The notes under the pieces were generated by a model. That model was not told where the DNA came from, did no database searches, and saw only the letters and a program-made list of their open reading frames with translations. Position numbers and translations under genes: made by a program. Of a stretch of 64,000 bases of DNA, positions 7,616-17,200 are shown piece by piece (within the stretch, counting starts at the first letter, position 1; the number at the start of each line of letters is the position of its first letter). This stretch comes from Vulcanimicrobiota bacterium (GTDB lineage: Bacteria; Pseudomonadota; Gammaproteobacteria; Xanthomonadales; Rhodanobacteraceae): the NCBI GenBank assembly GCA_903970555.1, contig CAJCJD010000148.1, forward strand, positions 1-64,000, in the 5' to 3' direction.

Positions 7616-9727
7616 ATGAAGCGCAGCCACAAGATATCGATCTGGATCGCAAGCGCGTTGCTGGCGCTGATCCTTGCGCTAGTGTTGCTAGTCGCATTGT
7701 TCGATTGGAATCGGCTGAAGCCTTATATCGACAACAAGGTCAGCGCGGCGATCGGACGTCCTTTCGTTATCCAAGGCGACCTGACCGCCGCGTGGCAGCG
7801 CGAGCCGACCGAGCACGGACTGCGCGCGTTGGTGCCATGGCCTACGTTTACCGCACGCGATATTCGTGTCGGCAATCCATCCTGGGCAACACAGACCCAC
7901 TTCGCGCAACTGGATGCCGTGCAGTTCCGTTTATCGCCGCTGGGTCTGCTGATCCATCACATCAATGTGCCATCGGTGCAGCTGTCTGGGCCGCAGATCG
8001 ATTTGGAACGCGACCAACACGGGCAGACGAACTGGGCGTTCACGCTGCCGTCCGACAACACGCCCTCTCTGTGGCAATTGAATCTGGGCGCGATTGGTTT
8101 TGACAAAGGACAGATTGCGCTCGATGACGCCACCAATCGCGTAAAGCTGCAGGTCACCATTACACCATTGCAGCAGGCCATTCCTTACGATCAGATCGTA
8201 ACTCAGGCCACCACCGAAGCACGCGCCGATGTAGGCCACGACGTAGGCAAAACGGTGGATGCAAACAAAACCAAGCCCGACACATCGGCCAGTGCCGATC
8301 GCACCAGCTACCAATTCGCATGGACCGTTACCGGCAGCTATCAGGGCACACCCGTCACGGGCAGCGGCAAAACCGGCGCGGTGCTGGCGTTGCAACAGAC
8401 TGACCAGCCGTTCCCGGTGCAAGCACGCATGCATATCGGCGACAGCAAGATCGCGCTGGTTGGCACGCTGACCGATCCGATGCATCTGGGCGCGCTGAAT
8501 CTACGTGTGTGGTTCGCCGGCACCAGCATGGCGAAGCTGTATTCCATCACCGGCATCACACTGCCCGAAACACCGCCCTATGCAACCGAAGGTCATCTGT
8601 CGGCGGAGCTGCACGCACATGGCAGCCGCTTCAGCTATCGCGATTTCCGTGGACGCGTTGGCGAAAGTGATCTGGGCGGCAATCTGCTGGTCGTCACAGG
8701 CGACGCTCGCCCAAAACTCAGTGGCGATCTTCATTCGCAGCAATTGCGCTTCGTCGATCTGGCGCCTTTGATCGGTGCAGATAGCCAGACCGAGAAACAG
8801 CAGCGCGGCGATACAACCCCGCAACCTTCCGACAAGGCGCTACCGGTCGAACAGTTCCGTACAGATCGCCTGCGTTCGATGGACGCTGATGTCACCTTCA
8901 ACGCGGCGCATATCGAACACCCCGGCAACTTGCCGATCGATTCGCTCAGCACGCATGTATTTCTCGACAATGGGCTGCTCCGACTCGACCCACTGCAGAC
9001 AGCCGTGGCTGGCGGCACCATCGATGGCCGTATCCGTATCGACGGCGGCGCGCAGCCTATGCGCAGCGCACTGAATCTTCGTGCGCGCCATTTGCAGCTG
9101 AAACAATTGTTCCCAACAGTCCAAGCGATGCAAACCAGTTTGGGGGAAATCAACGGAGATGCCACGCTCAATACCAGCGGCAATTCCGTGGCGGCATTGC
9201 TCGGCGCTGCAAACGGCGACGTGAAGTTGCTGATGAACGATGGCGCCATCAGCAAGACCTTGCTCGAAACCGCCGGATTGAATGTTGCCAATGTCGTAAT
9301 GGGCAAACTGTTCGGCGACAAGACGGTACAGATCAACTGCGCTGCCGCAGACCTCACAGGAACGAACGGTCTGTTTACCAGCCGACTGTTCGTGCTGGAC
9401 ACCAGCGATGCAATCATCGATGTAGATGGCACGATCAACTTCGCCAACGAAAAGATGGATCTGAACGTCACACCGCATACGAAGGGCCTGCGCATTTTTT
9501 CGCTACGCTCGCCGCTGTATGTCAAAGGCACCTTGAAGAATCCGGACGTTGGCGTGCACGCCGCCCCGCTCCTGCTTCGCGGTGGTGGCGCACTGGCGCT
9601 CAGCGTGGTGGCAGCACCTGCGGCGGCATTGCTGGCTGTGATCGTGCCGAGCCGTGGCAATAGCGCAAACACCTGCCAACAGGTGCTTACCTCTTTGCGC
9701 AACGCGCCGGCCACCAGCAAGAAATAA
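7616..9727 (+). CDS. AsmA-family inner-membrane/periplasmic protein
   Basis: 703 aa. One N-terminal membrane helix (about residues 7-29, ending ALFDWNRLKPYI) is followed by the AsmA N-terminal signature: 'NRLKPYIDNKVSAAIGRPFVI' in part and the later GDLxAxW region. A long beta-rich periplasmic body follows. The C-terminal domain (about 560-680, LNVTPHTKGLRIFSLRSPL, YVKGTLKNPDVGVH) is the AsmA-like C-terminal motif. AsmA/TamB/YhdP proteins help move phospholipid to the outer membrane; that role is inferred from the family. It stands as a single gene with a 132-base leader. A short hydrophobic segment near 655-675 (ALALSVVAAPAAALLAVIVP) may form a second membrane contact. Confidence 0.85.
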   Translation: MKRSHKISIWIASALLALILALVLLVALFDWNRLKPYIDNKVSAAIGRPFVIQGDLTAAWQREPTEHGLRALVPWPTFTARDIRVGNPSWATQTHFAQLDAVQFRLSPLGLLIHHINVPSVQLSGPQIDLERDQHGQTNWAFTLPSDNTPSLWQLNLGAIGFDKGQIALDDATNRVKLQVTITPLQQAIPYDQIVTQATTEARADVGHDVGKTVDANKTKPDTSASADRTSYQFAWTVTGSYQGTPVTGSGKTGAVLALQQTDQPFPVQARMHIGDSKIALVGTLTDPMHLGALNLRVWFAGTSMAKLYSITGITLPETPPYATEGHLSAELHAHGSRFSYRDFRGRVGESDLGGNLLVVTGDARPKLSGDLHSQQLRFVDLAPLIGADSQTEKQQRGDTTPQPSDKALPVEQFRTDRLRSMDADVTFNAAHIEHPGNLPIDSLSTHVFLDNGLLRLDPLQTAVAGGTIDGRIRIDGGAQPMRSALNLRARHLQLKQLFPTVQAMQTSLGEINGDATLNTSGNSVAALLGAANGDVKLLMNDGAISKTLLETAGLNVANVVMGKLFGDKTVQINCAAADLTGTNGLFTSRLFVLDTSDAIIDVDGTINFANEKMDLNVTPHTKGLRIFSLRSPLYVKGTLKNPDVGVHAAPLLLRGGGALALSVVAAPAAALLAVIVPSRGNSANTCQQVLTSLRNAPATSKK

Positions 9728-9767
9728 CCCACACTGCGTCGTCCACAACGTACAGGCCTGAGGCGGC

Positions 9768-9773
9768 TAGAAT
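9768..9773 (+). promoter_or_regulatory. Candidate -10 element for the DMT transporter gene
   Basis: TAGAAT lies 33 bases before the ATG at 9807, in the short gap after the AsmA gene. The -35 region is not recognisable. The same TAGAAT or TATAAT type of element recurs before other genes in this window, which is the main support. Confidence 0.3.
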
Positions 9774-9806
9774 GGCCAGTCCTCCCTTAACTCATGCGCC
9801 AACACC

Positions 9807-10736
9807 ATGCAGCCTGTCAGCAAGGCCCGCTTACAGATCCACTTTTGCGTGCTGCTATGGGGCTTCACCGCCATCCTTGGCAAGCTGATCACGTTGCCCG
9901 CCATCGCCCTGGTGTGGTGGCGCATGTTGTTGGTGGCGGGCGCGTTGCTGCTGACGCCACGCGTGTGGCGTGGCCTGCGCGCCATGACGGCACGGCTGCG
10001 ATGGGCCTACGCGGGCATCGGCGTGTTGGTGGCCCTGCACTGGCTGACGTTCTACGCCGCCATCAAGCTTGCCAACGCTTCGGTGGGCGCCACCTGCATT
10101 GCGCTTGGGCCGGCTTTCCTCGCCTTTATCGAACCGTGGGTGGCTCGCCGTCGCTTCGATCCGCGTGAGCTGTTGATCGCTATCGCCATCGTGCCCGGCG
10201 TGGCCATGGTCGCTGGCGGCGTGCCGGCAGGTATGCGTATGGGCATTGCGGTGGGCGTTCTCTCGGCGTTGTTCGTGGCGCTGTTCGGTTCGCTCAACAA
10301 ACGCCTGGTCGAGCATGGCGATCCGCTTACCGTCACATGTATCGAGCTCGGCACGGGTGCGCTGTTTCTTACCGTGCTGGCGCCGCTGTTGCCGCATACC
10401 GGACCGGCGTTCGTGTGGCCCAATGCACACGATGCCGTGATGTTGCTGGCACTGGCCTTCGGTTGCACGCTGCTGCCGTTTACGCTCGCGTTGGTCGCGC
10501 TGCGCCATATCAGCGCGTTCGCCACGCAGATGATCACCAATCTGGAACCTGTTTACGCGATCGTGCTGGCCATTCTTTTGCTGGGTGAACAACGCCAGCT
10601 CGATGCGTGGTTCTATGTGGGCGTGGTGGTCATTCTTGCCGCGGTATTCATGCATCCCTTGCTGCACCGGGCCGACCCTCAGCCCATTCAACCGGAACTC
10701 CTTGGCACGGCCGAAAGCCACAACGTGGTGGATTGA
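9807..10736 (+). CDS. DMT-superfamily transporter (two EamA domains)
   Basis: 309 aa, about ten predicted membrane helices arranged as two EamA repeats (about 8-140 and 150-290). Recognisable pieces are the first helix FCVLLWGFTAILGK and the repeat-two ending ITNLEPVYAIVLAILLLGEQ, which matches the conserved 'lePv.a.lla.lllgE' of the family. EamA transporters usually export amino acids, metabolites or drugs by exchange. Nothing nearby identifies the substrate. Confidence 0.88.
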   Translation: MQPVSKARLQIHFCVLLWGFTAILGKLITLPAIALVWWRMLLVAGALLLTPRVWRGLRAMTARLRWAYAGIGVLVALHWLTFYAAIKLANASVGATCIALGPAFLAFIEPWVARRRFDPRELLIAIAIVPGVAMVAGGVPAGMRMGIAVGVLSALFVALFGSLNKRLVEHGDPLTVTCIELGTGALFLTVLAPLLPHTGPAFVWPNAHDAVMLLALAFGCTLLPFTLALVALRHISAFATQMITNLEPVYAIVLAILLLGEQRQLDAWFYVGVVVILAAVFMHPLLHRADPQPIQPELLGTAESHNVVD

Positions 10737-10824
10737 AGCTTCCGCTTGGCGCGTGGTAACGAGGCATGGCGCAAAGCGCCTTCTGGGGATCGGTGGTCTT
10801 GGTAGCCGAGGGACAGCGCCAGCT

Positions 10825-10864
10825 CAGCAGGCTGGGGCTCTATACTTTCCACCCCAGCCTGCTG
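10825..10864 (+). repeat. Perfect 13-bp inverted repeat directly upstream of rlmJ
   Basis: CAGCAGGCTGGGG (10825-10837) and its exact complement (10852-10864) are separated by 14 nt, and the right arm ends only eight bases before the rlmJ ATG. The loop contains TATACT (10841-10846), a good -10 sequence. In RNA the hairpin would occlude the region normally used for ribosome binding. As DNA it could be an operator overlapping a promoter. It is not a typical terminator because no T tract follows. Confidence 0.6.
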
Positions 10865-10872
10865 CGACCGCC

Positions 10873-11814
10873 ATGAATTACCGTCACGCCTACCACGCAG
10901 GCAACTTCGCCGACGTACTCAAACATAGCGTGCTGTTCGCGCTAATCCAATCGTTGCGCGCCAAGGACACGCCCTTCGCACTGATCGACACACACGCTGG
11001 CAGCGGTTGCTATGCGCTAGATGGCGAAGAAGCCGGCAAGACCGGCGAGTACCGCGACGGCATCATGCGCCTGCTGTTTCCCGATTTGCATCAAGCCGGG
11101 AAGAAAACCGGCACGACGCTGCCGCCGCTGCTGCGCCATTGGCTCGATTCAATCCTTGCGCTGCCCGGTAATGAAAACGGCCTGAAACTCTATCCCGGTT
11201 CGCCGCTGCAAGCGGCTCGCGCAATGCGCGATACGGATAGCGCACAACTGTGCGAGCTGCATCCGGAAGAAGTAGCGAGTTTGCGCGAACTGTTTCACCA
11301 CGATCGTCGCGTGCACGTCCATCATCGCAACGGCTACGAAGCATTGAAGGGATTGGTGCCGCCGAAGGAAAAACGCGGGCTGGTGCTGATCGATCCGCCC
11401 TACGAGGCACAGGAAGCGGAATACCGCCTGATCGACGCCGCATTGAAAACAGCGATACAACGCTGGCCCACCGGCATGTATGCCGTGTGGTATCCGATCA
11501 AACTGCGCAGTCAGGTGCAGCCCTTCCTGCGCGGATTGCAACACGGCCTTGCACGGCGCGTGCTGCGCGCGGAGCTGCTGGTGCATCCAGACGATTCGCC
11601 GCTGCGTCTCAATGGTTCGGGCATGGTTATCCTCAACGCACCGTGGAATCTCGATCAGGTGCTGCGCGAACCGTTGCAAGCAATGGCCAACCTGCTATCG
11701 CAGGAGCGACCGGCGGAATGGCGGCTCGACTGGCTGGCGCAGGACAACGAAGCCCCAACGCCCTCACACACGCATCACATAAGCCGTCTACCGCCGCCGA
11801 AGCGGGGCCGCTAA
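10873..11814 (+). CDS. rlmJ: 23S rRNA (adenine(2030)-N6)-methyltransferase RlmJ
   Basis: 313 aa, with the characteristic start MNYRHAYHAGNFADVLKH, the SAM-binding part (LIDTHAGSGCY) and the catalytic DPPY motif at residues 174-177. RlmJ methylates A2030 of 23S rRNA on the free rRNA. It is about 30 residues longer than the E. coli enzyme, ending in a Lys/Arg/Pro-rich tail. The reading frame is open upstream to 10585, but the conserved N-terminus fixes the start at 10873. Confidence 0.95.
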   Translation: MNYRHAYHAGNFADVLKHSVLFALIQSLRAKDTPFALIDTHAGSGCYALDGEEAGKTGEYRDGIMRLLFPDLHQAGKKTGTTLPPLLRHWLDSILALPGNENGLKLYPGSPLQAARAMRDTDSAQLCELHPEEVASLRELFHHDRRVHVHHRNGYEALKGLVPPKEKRGLVLIDPPYEAQEAEYRLIDAALKTAIQRWPTGMYAVWYPIKLRSQVQPFLRGLQHGLARRVLRAELLVHPDDSPLRLNGSGMVILNAPWNLDQVLREPLQAMANLLSQERPAEWRLDWLAQDNEAPTPSHTHHISRLPPPKRGR

Positions 11815-11869
11815 GCTCGATCCTTGCCCGGCAACGTTGTTTTGCCATGCTCGACGCAAGGATTCCGTC

Positions 11870-12385
11870 ATGCGCACTCGTATCGCTTTACGTTCGTTAC
11901 GCTGGCTGATGCCACTGGTCGCACTGAGCGTAGCTGCTTGTGCACCGGCGCCAATCTATAAGACCGCGCCAGGTACCTTGGCTGCACTGCCTGCGCAGGT
12001 TTCCAGCGCGCCGGAGCAATACGGCCAGGGCGATGTGATCTGGGGCGGCAGCGTGATCAGCGTGCGCAATTTGCCCGATCACAGCGAGGTCGAGATTCTC
12101 GCCTATCCGCTGGATGCCTCGCAGCGCCCGCTACCCAACGCGCATGGCGCTGGACGCTTTGTTGCGACCTATCCTGGTTATATCGAAGCGTTCAACTATC
12201 CCATCGGCGCCTTAATCACGGTAAGCGGGCAGCTGCATGGTAGCCGCGCCGGCTTGGTGGATCAGGCGGCGTATGTCTATCCGTTGGTCGGCGTGGCACA
12301 GTCGCATGTATGGACCACCGCGGAACTGCGCCAAGGCCATCCGGATATTCACTTTGGCGTCGGTGTGGGCGTGGGCATTCGTTGA
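11870..12385 (+). CDS. Slp-family outer-membrane lipoprotein
   Basis: 171 aa with a lipoprotein signal peptide ending ALSVAAC (Cys near residue 22). The body contains the Slp pattern: V.WGG.I..V.N....+.+EIL.YPLD..QRP....GRF.A...G+.+P..+..G..+TV.G. E. coli Slp is a stationary-phase, starvation-inducible outer-membrane lipoprotein. The ATG at 11870 begins a proper signal sequence, unlike the in-frame codon at 11837. A Gly/Val repeat (FGVGVGVG) closes the protein. Confidence 0.9.
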   Translation: MRTRIALRSLRWLMPLVALSVAACAPAPIYKTAPGTLAALPAQVSSAPEQYGQGDVIWGGSVISVRNLPDHSEVEILAYPLDASQRPLPNAHGAGRFVATYPGYIEAFNYPIGALITVSGQLHGSRAGLVDQAAYVYPLVGVAQSHVWTTAELRQGHPDIHFGVGVGVGIR

Positions 12386-12432
12386 CGATAACGTCGATCC
12401 CGAAATCGGAATTTGCGGCAGGAGATTGATGC

Positions 12433-13341
12433 ATGTCGGGCCATGCCAATTCGCTCAAGGCCATCCTGCTGGCGCTAGGTGCCAACTTCGCGATCTTTGT
12501 CGCCAAGCTGGTCGCCGCTTTCATCACCGGCTCGGGCGCCATGATGGCCGAGGCGGTGCACTCGCTGGCCGATTGCGGCAATCAGGGCTTGTTGTTGCTG
12601 GGCATGCGGCAAGCGAAACGGCCACCATCGGATGACTATCCGCTGGGCTGGGGGCGCGCTCTGTATTTTTGGTCGTTCGTCGTCGCCGTTCTGCTTTTCG
12701 CGGTGGGTGGGTTGTTTTCGATCTACGAAGGCACGCACAAGCTCACCCAGCCTGAACCACTTAAGTGGCCATGGCTTGCCCTAGGTGTGTTGTTGTTCGG
12801 CATCGTGGCGGAAAGCATTTCCATGCGCGGCTGCATGCACGAAGTGAATCGTGCACGCGGCGATCAGGGCTTGTGGCAGTGGTTTCGCGAAACGCGTTCG
12901 AGCGAATTGCTGGTGATCTTTGGCGAAGACCTCGCCGCCCTGCTCGGCTTGTGCCTGGCTGCATTGGCGATCGGCGCCACCATGCTCACCGGCAATCTGT
13001 TGTTCGATGCGCTGGGCACCATCGCCATCGGCGTGCTGCTGGTGGTCGTGGCGATCGCACTGGCGATCGAAGTCAAAGCATTGTTGATCGGCCAAGGCGT
13101 GGAGCCGCGTCGCCGCGCAGAGCTGCTCGCCTTCCTCGCCGGACGCCCGGAAGTGGCCGAGGTTTTCAACCTGATCACGTTGCAGATGGGGCCGGACGTG
13201 ATGGTGGCGATCAAGGCGCGCATGGTGCCAACGGCGGATAATGTCGCCCTGATCGAGGCGATCAATACGGTGGAGCGGGCGATGAAAGCCCAATTTACCG
13301 ACGTGCGCTGGAGCTTCTTCGAGCCAGATGTTGCCGATTAA
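12433..13341 (+). CDS. Cation diffusion facilitator family transporter
   Basis: 302 aa with six predicted membrane helices (about 7-210) and a small cytoplasmic C-terminal domain (about 220-300, with VFNLITLQMGPDVMVAIKARM). Helix 2 has the metal-site pair in AEAVHSLADCGNQ (HxxxD). Helix 5 reads GEDLAALLGL, where zinc exporters such as YiiP have HxxxD; only Glu-Asp precedes. This places it with the SLC30A9-like branch rather than the classical Zn exporters, so substrate and direction are uncertain. AGGAG is 8-12 bases before the ATG. It follows slp by 47 bases and may share its transcript. Confidence 0.88.
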   Translation: MSGHANSLKAILLALGANFAIFVAKLVAAFITGSGAMMAEAVHSLADCGNQGLLLLGMRQAKRPPSDDYPLGWGRALYFWSFVVAVLLFAVGGLFSIYEGTHKLTQPEPLKWPWLALGVLLFGIVAESISMRGCMHEVNRARGDQGLWQWFRETRSSELLVIFGEDLAALLGLCLAALAIGATMLTGNLLFDALGTIAIGVLLVVVAIALAIEVKALLIGQGVEPRRRAELLAFLAGRPEVAEVFNLITLQMGPDVMVAIKARMVPTADNVALIEAINTVERAMKAQFTDVRWSFFEPDVAD

Positions 13342-13498
13342 AGGCAGCCGCCCAGACATGCTGCGGCGCGCCATTAAAACGGTGTACGGAGCGCCCCATT
13401 GAGGTCGTAGCGCGGCCAAAATTGCCCTAGAGCCAAGGATTGGCGGCTTGGTGCTGTTGTTTTTCGTTCATGTTGCAGCGCACACAATACGCTAAAGT

Positions 13499-14116
13499 AT
13501 GGACATGCTTATGACCCCTGCCCGCGACCCTGGATCCCACTCCCGGCACGCCCAGCCGCCACCGCGCAGCTCGGAGCGCTTTGCCTCCCCGTGCGTTGTC
13601 ACGACGCCCAAGGGCGAGGTCGTGCACACAGCCGACGGGCGCGAACTGGTGATGCGTGACATCGAGCCTGGCGACGTCGCTGCCTTGCAGCGCTGCTTCA
13701 AACGCCTGTCGCCGCAGGATGTGCGCCGCCGCTTCATGCACGCCATGTCGGAGCTGCCTGCCTCGATGGCGCAGCGCCTGTGCCGCATCGACCCGGCTTT
13801 CGAAGCGGCGTTCGTATTGATGGACGAAACCGTCAAGCCCGCCGAGTTGCGTGGCGTCGGTCGCATTTTTGTCGATGAGGCCAGCAACACCGCCGAGTTC
13901 TCCGTGCTGGTGGAGCGCGAGTGGACGCGCATCGGCCTCGGCGCACTGCTGATGCAGCGGCTGGTCGACGAATCGCGCCGCCGCGGCCTCACCGAGCTGT
14001 GGGGCTACGTACTGATGGAAAACCGCCCCATGCTGCAGCTGTGCAAGGAGCTGGGCTTTGTCGCCAAGATGCTGCCCGGCGAAGCCGGCACCGCGCAGAT
14101 CAGCCTGACGCTTTAA
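13499..14116 (+). CDS. GNAT-family acetyltransferase (Pat-type domain, stand-alone)
   Basis: 205 aa. After a Pro/Arg-rich N-terminal extension (1-45) comes a GNAT domain. RDIEPGDVAALQRCFKRLSPQDVRRRF resembles the acetyltransferase domain that follows the acyl-CoA-synthetase domains in Pat protein acetyltransferases. FSVLVEREWTRIGLGALLMQRLV holds the acetyl-CoA loop (R/Q-x-x-G-x-G/A, here RIGLGA). A regulatory lysine acetylation role is plausible but unproven. Start codons at 13499, 13505 and 13511 are all possible. Confidence 0.8.
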   Translation: MDMLMTPARDPGSHSRHAQPPPRSSERFASPCVVTTPKGEVVHTADGRELVMRDIEPGDVAALQRCFKRLSPQDVRRRFMHAMSELPASMAQRLCRIDPAFEAAFVLMDETVKPAELRGVGRIFVDEASNTAEFSVLVEREWTRIGLGALLMQRLVDESRRRGLTELWGYVLMENRPMLQLCKELGFVAKMLPGEAGTAQISLTL

Positions 14117-14139
14117 GCCTCCGTCACGGGAGGCGCTTT
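14117..14139 (+). terminator. Terminator-like stem-loop after the GNAT gene
   Basis: A 6-bp GC-rich stem (GCCTCC / GGAGGC) with a 6-nt loop starts immediately after the stop codon and is followed by GCTTTG, a weak T tract. It lies between this gene and mfd. Confidence 0.4.
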
Positions 14140-14208
14140 GGCCGACGCGCTACACTTGTGCGCTTGATCGGCGCGGCACAACGGCTGCGCCCGCCACGCA
14201 GCCTCCCC

Positions 14209-17200
14209 ATGCCCAATCCGATCAGTCACCCGCCGCTTCCCACATCCCCCAAGCAACGCCGCTTCTGGACCCCTCCGCACGGTTCGGCACGGGCGCTACT
14301 GGTCGCCGAAGCGGCGCAGTCGCATAGCGGGCTGCTGGTCGCGGTGACGCGCGACACCCAGCGCGCCCATGCGCTGGAGGATGAGCTGCGCATCTTCGCA
14401 GGCACCTTGCCGGTGCTGCATTTCCCGGATTGGGAAACGCTGCCCTACGACGTATTCAGCCCGCACCCGGAAATCGTCTCGCAACGCATTGCCACGCTGT
14501 ATCAGCTGCCGACTGTGAAACGCGGCGTGCTGGTGGTGTCGGCGGCGACGCTCATGCAGCGCATTGCACCGCGCACGCACATCACCGGTTCGGGTTTGAT
14601 GCTGAGCAAGGGGCAGAAGCTCGATCTTGCCGCCGAGCAGCGTCGCTTGGAGGCCTCCGGTTATCGCCATGTACCTCAAGTGGCCGAGCCGGGCGATTTC
14701 GCCGTGCGTGGCGCCTTGATCGATATCTTTCCGATGGGTGCGGCCGAGCCGTACCGCATCGAGCTGTTCGATGACGAAGTGGAATCGATCCGCAGCTTCG
14801 ATCCGGAAACCCAGCGTTCGCAGCATCAGGTCGAGAAAGTGGAGCTGCTGCCAGCACGCGAATTCCCGGTCACCGACGAAGCAGCCAAGGCCTTCCGCAG
14901 CCATCTGCGCGAACGTTTCCCGATCGACGTGCGTCGCTGCCCGATTTATCAGGACATGAAGGAAGGCGTGACGCCTGGCGGCATCGAGTACTACCTGCCG
15001 CTGTTTTTCGAACAGACTGCCACCTTGTTCGACTACCTCGCCGACGACGCGCTGTTCGTGCTCGGCGAAGGCACAGCAGAAGCCTCGGAACAATTCTGGA
15101 CGCAGACAGCCGAGCGCTACGACCAACGTGCGCACGACATCGAACGTCCGGTGCTGCCACCGGGCGAGCTTTATCTAGCGCCTGAGCAATTGCGCGAACA
15201 ACTCAACAAACGCTTGCGCGTCGAAGTGGTCGATAGCGGCCACGAACATGCGGTCTCTGCGGGAACGCAACCGGCGCCGGAATTGCCGCTCAATCGCAAG
15301 GGCGAAGAACCCGGCACGTCGCTGCGCCGTTTCATCGAAAGCTATCCGGGCCGCGTCTTGATCGCCGCGGATTCCGCCGGTCGACGCGAAGCACTCCTCG
15401 AACAACTCGCCACCGTCGGCCTGAAGCCGCAAAACATCGATGGCTGGCAAGCCTTCCTCAGCGATACGAACCGACTCGCCATCACCATCGCTCAGATGGA
15501 ACAAGGCTTCGCACTGACGAAGCCGGCCATCACCGTACTGACCGAACGCGAACTGTTCGGCGAACGCGTGCGCACCGAACGGCGGCGCCGACGTGGCGCG
15601 GCACGCGATCCGGAAACCATCATCCGCGATCTGACGGAGCTATCCGTCGGCTCGCCGATCGTGCACGTCGATCATGGTGTAGGTCGCTACCAAGGCCTGG
15701 TTTCAATGGAACTGGGTGGCATGGAGGGTGAGTTCCTCACCATCGAATATGCCAAGGGCGACAAGCTTTACGTGCCGGTGGCGCAGCTGGGTTTGGTCAG
15801 CCGCTATTCCGGCACCGCGCCTGAGCTCGCACCGCTGCATTCGCTGGGCGGCGATGCATGGGAGCGCGCACGCAAGAAAGCCGCCGAGAAAGTTCGCGAC
15901 GTGGCGGCGGAATTGCTGGCGATCTACGCGCAACGCGAAGCACGCGGCGGCGAATCGCTGCCGATCGATCGCCAGTTGGTCGAAGAATTCGGCAGCAGCT
16001 TTCCGTTCGAAGAAACGCCGGATCAGTTGCACGCGATCGACGCGGTGCTTGGCGATTTGGCTGCGCCGCGTGCGATGGATCGCGTGATCTGCGGCGATGT
16101 TGGTTTCGGCAAAACGGAGGTAGCCCTGCGCGCTGCGTTTGCCGCAGCCACAGCGGGTAAACAGGTCGCCGTACTGGTGCCCACCACCTTGCTCGCGCAA
16201 CAGCACTACCGTAATTTCGCCGATCGTTTCGCCGACTGGCCGGTACGCGTGGATGTGCTATCGCGCTTCCGTTCCACCAAGGACGTGAACGAAGCATTGA
16301 AGCGTCTGGCCGACGGCCAGATCGATGTGATCGTCGGCACGCACAAGCTGCTGCAGCCGGATATCAAGTTCAAGCAACTTGGTCTCGTCATCGTCGACGA
16401 AGAACAACGTTTCGGCGTGCGTCAGAAGGAACAGCTGAAAAAGCTGCGCGCGGAAGTCGATCTGCTCACCATGACCGCCACGCCGATTCCGCGCACCCTG
16501 AACATGGCAATGAGCGGCCTGCGCGACCTGTCGCTGATCGCCACGCCGCCCGCGCATCGCATGGCCGTTCGCACGTTCATTTCCGCGTGGGAGCCCGCGC
16601 TGATGCGCGAAGCATTCCAGCGCGAATTGCAGCGCGGCGGTCAGGTGTATTTTCTGCACAACGAAGTGGACAGCATCGAGCGCACTGCCCGCGAAGTGCA
16701 GGAACTGGTTCCCGATGCGCGTATCGGTATCGCCCACGGTCAAATGCCCGAACGCGAACTGGAACAAGTGATGGCGGATTTCCATCGCCAGCGTTTCAAC
16801 GTCTTGGTGTGCACCACCATCATCGAAACCGGCATCGATATCCCTACCGCCAACACCATCATCATCAACCGTGCGGATCGTTTCGGTCTGGCCCAGTTGC
16901 ATCAGTTGCGCGGGCGCGTGGGTCGCTCGCATCATCGCGCCTATGCCTATTTGATCGTACCGGATCGCAAGTCCATCACTGCCGATGCCGAGAAGCGTCT
17001 CGAAGCGCTAGCGTCTCTGGAAGAACTGGGTGCTGGCTTTACGCTCGCCACGCACGATCTGGAAATCCGCGGTGCGGGCGAATTGCTGGGCGACGAGCAA
17101 TCGGGCCAGATCCAGGAAATCGGCTTCGGTCTCTATACCGAATTGCTGGAACGTGCCGTGCGTGCACTGAGATCCGGCAAGGTGCCCGATTTCGATCTGA

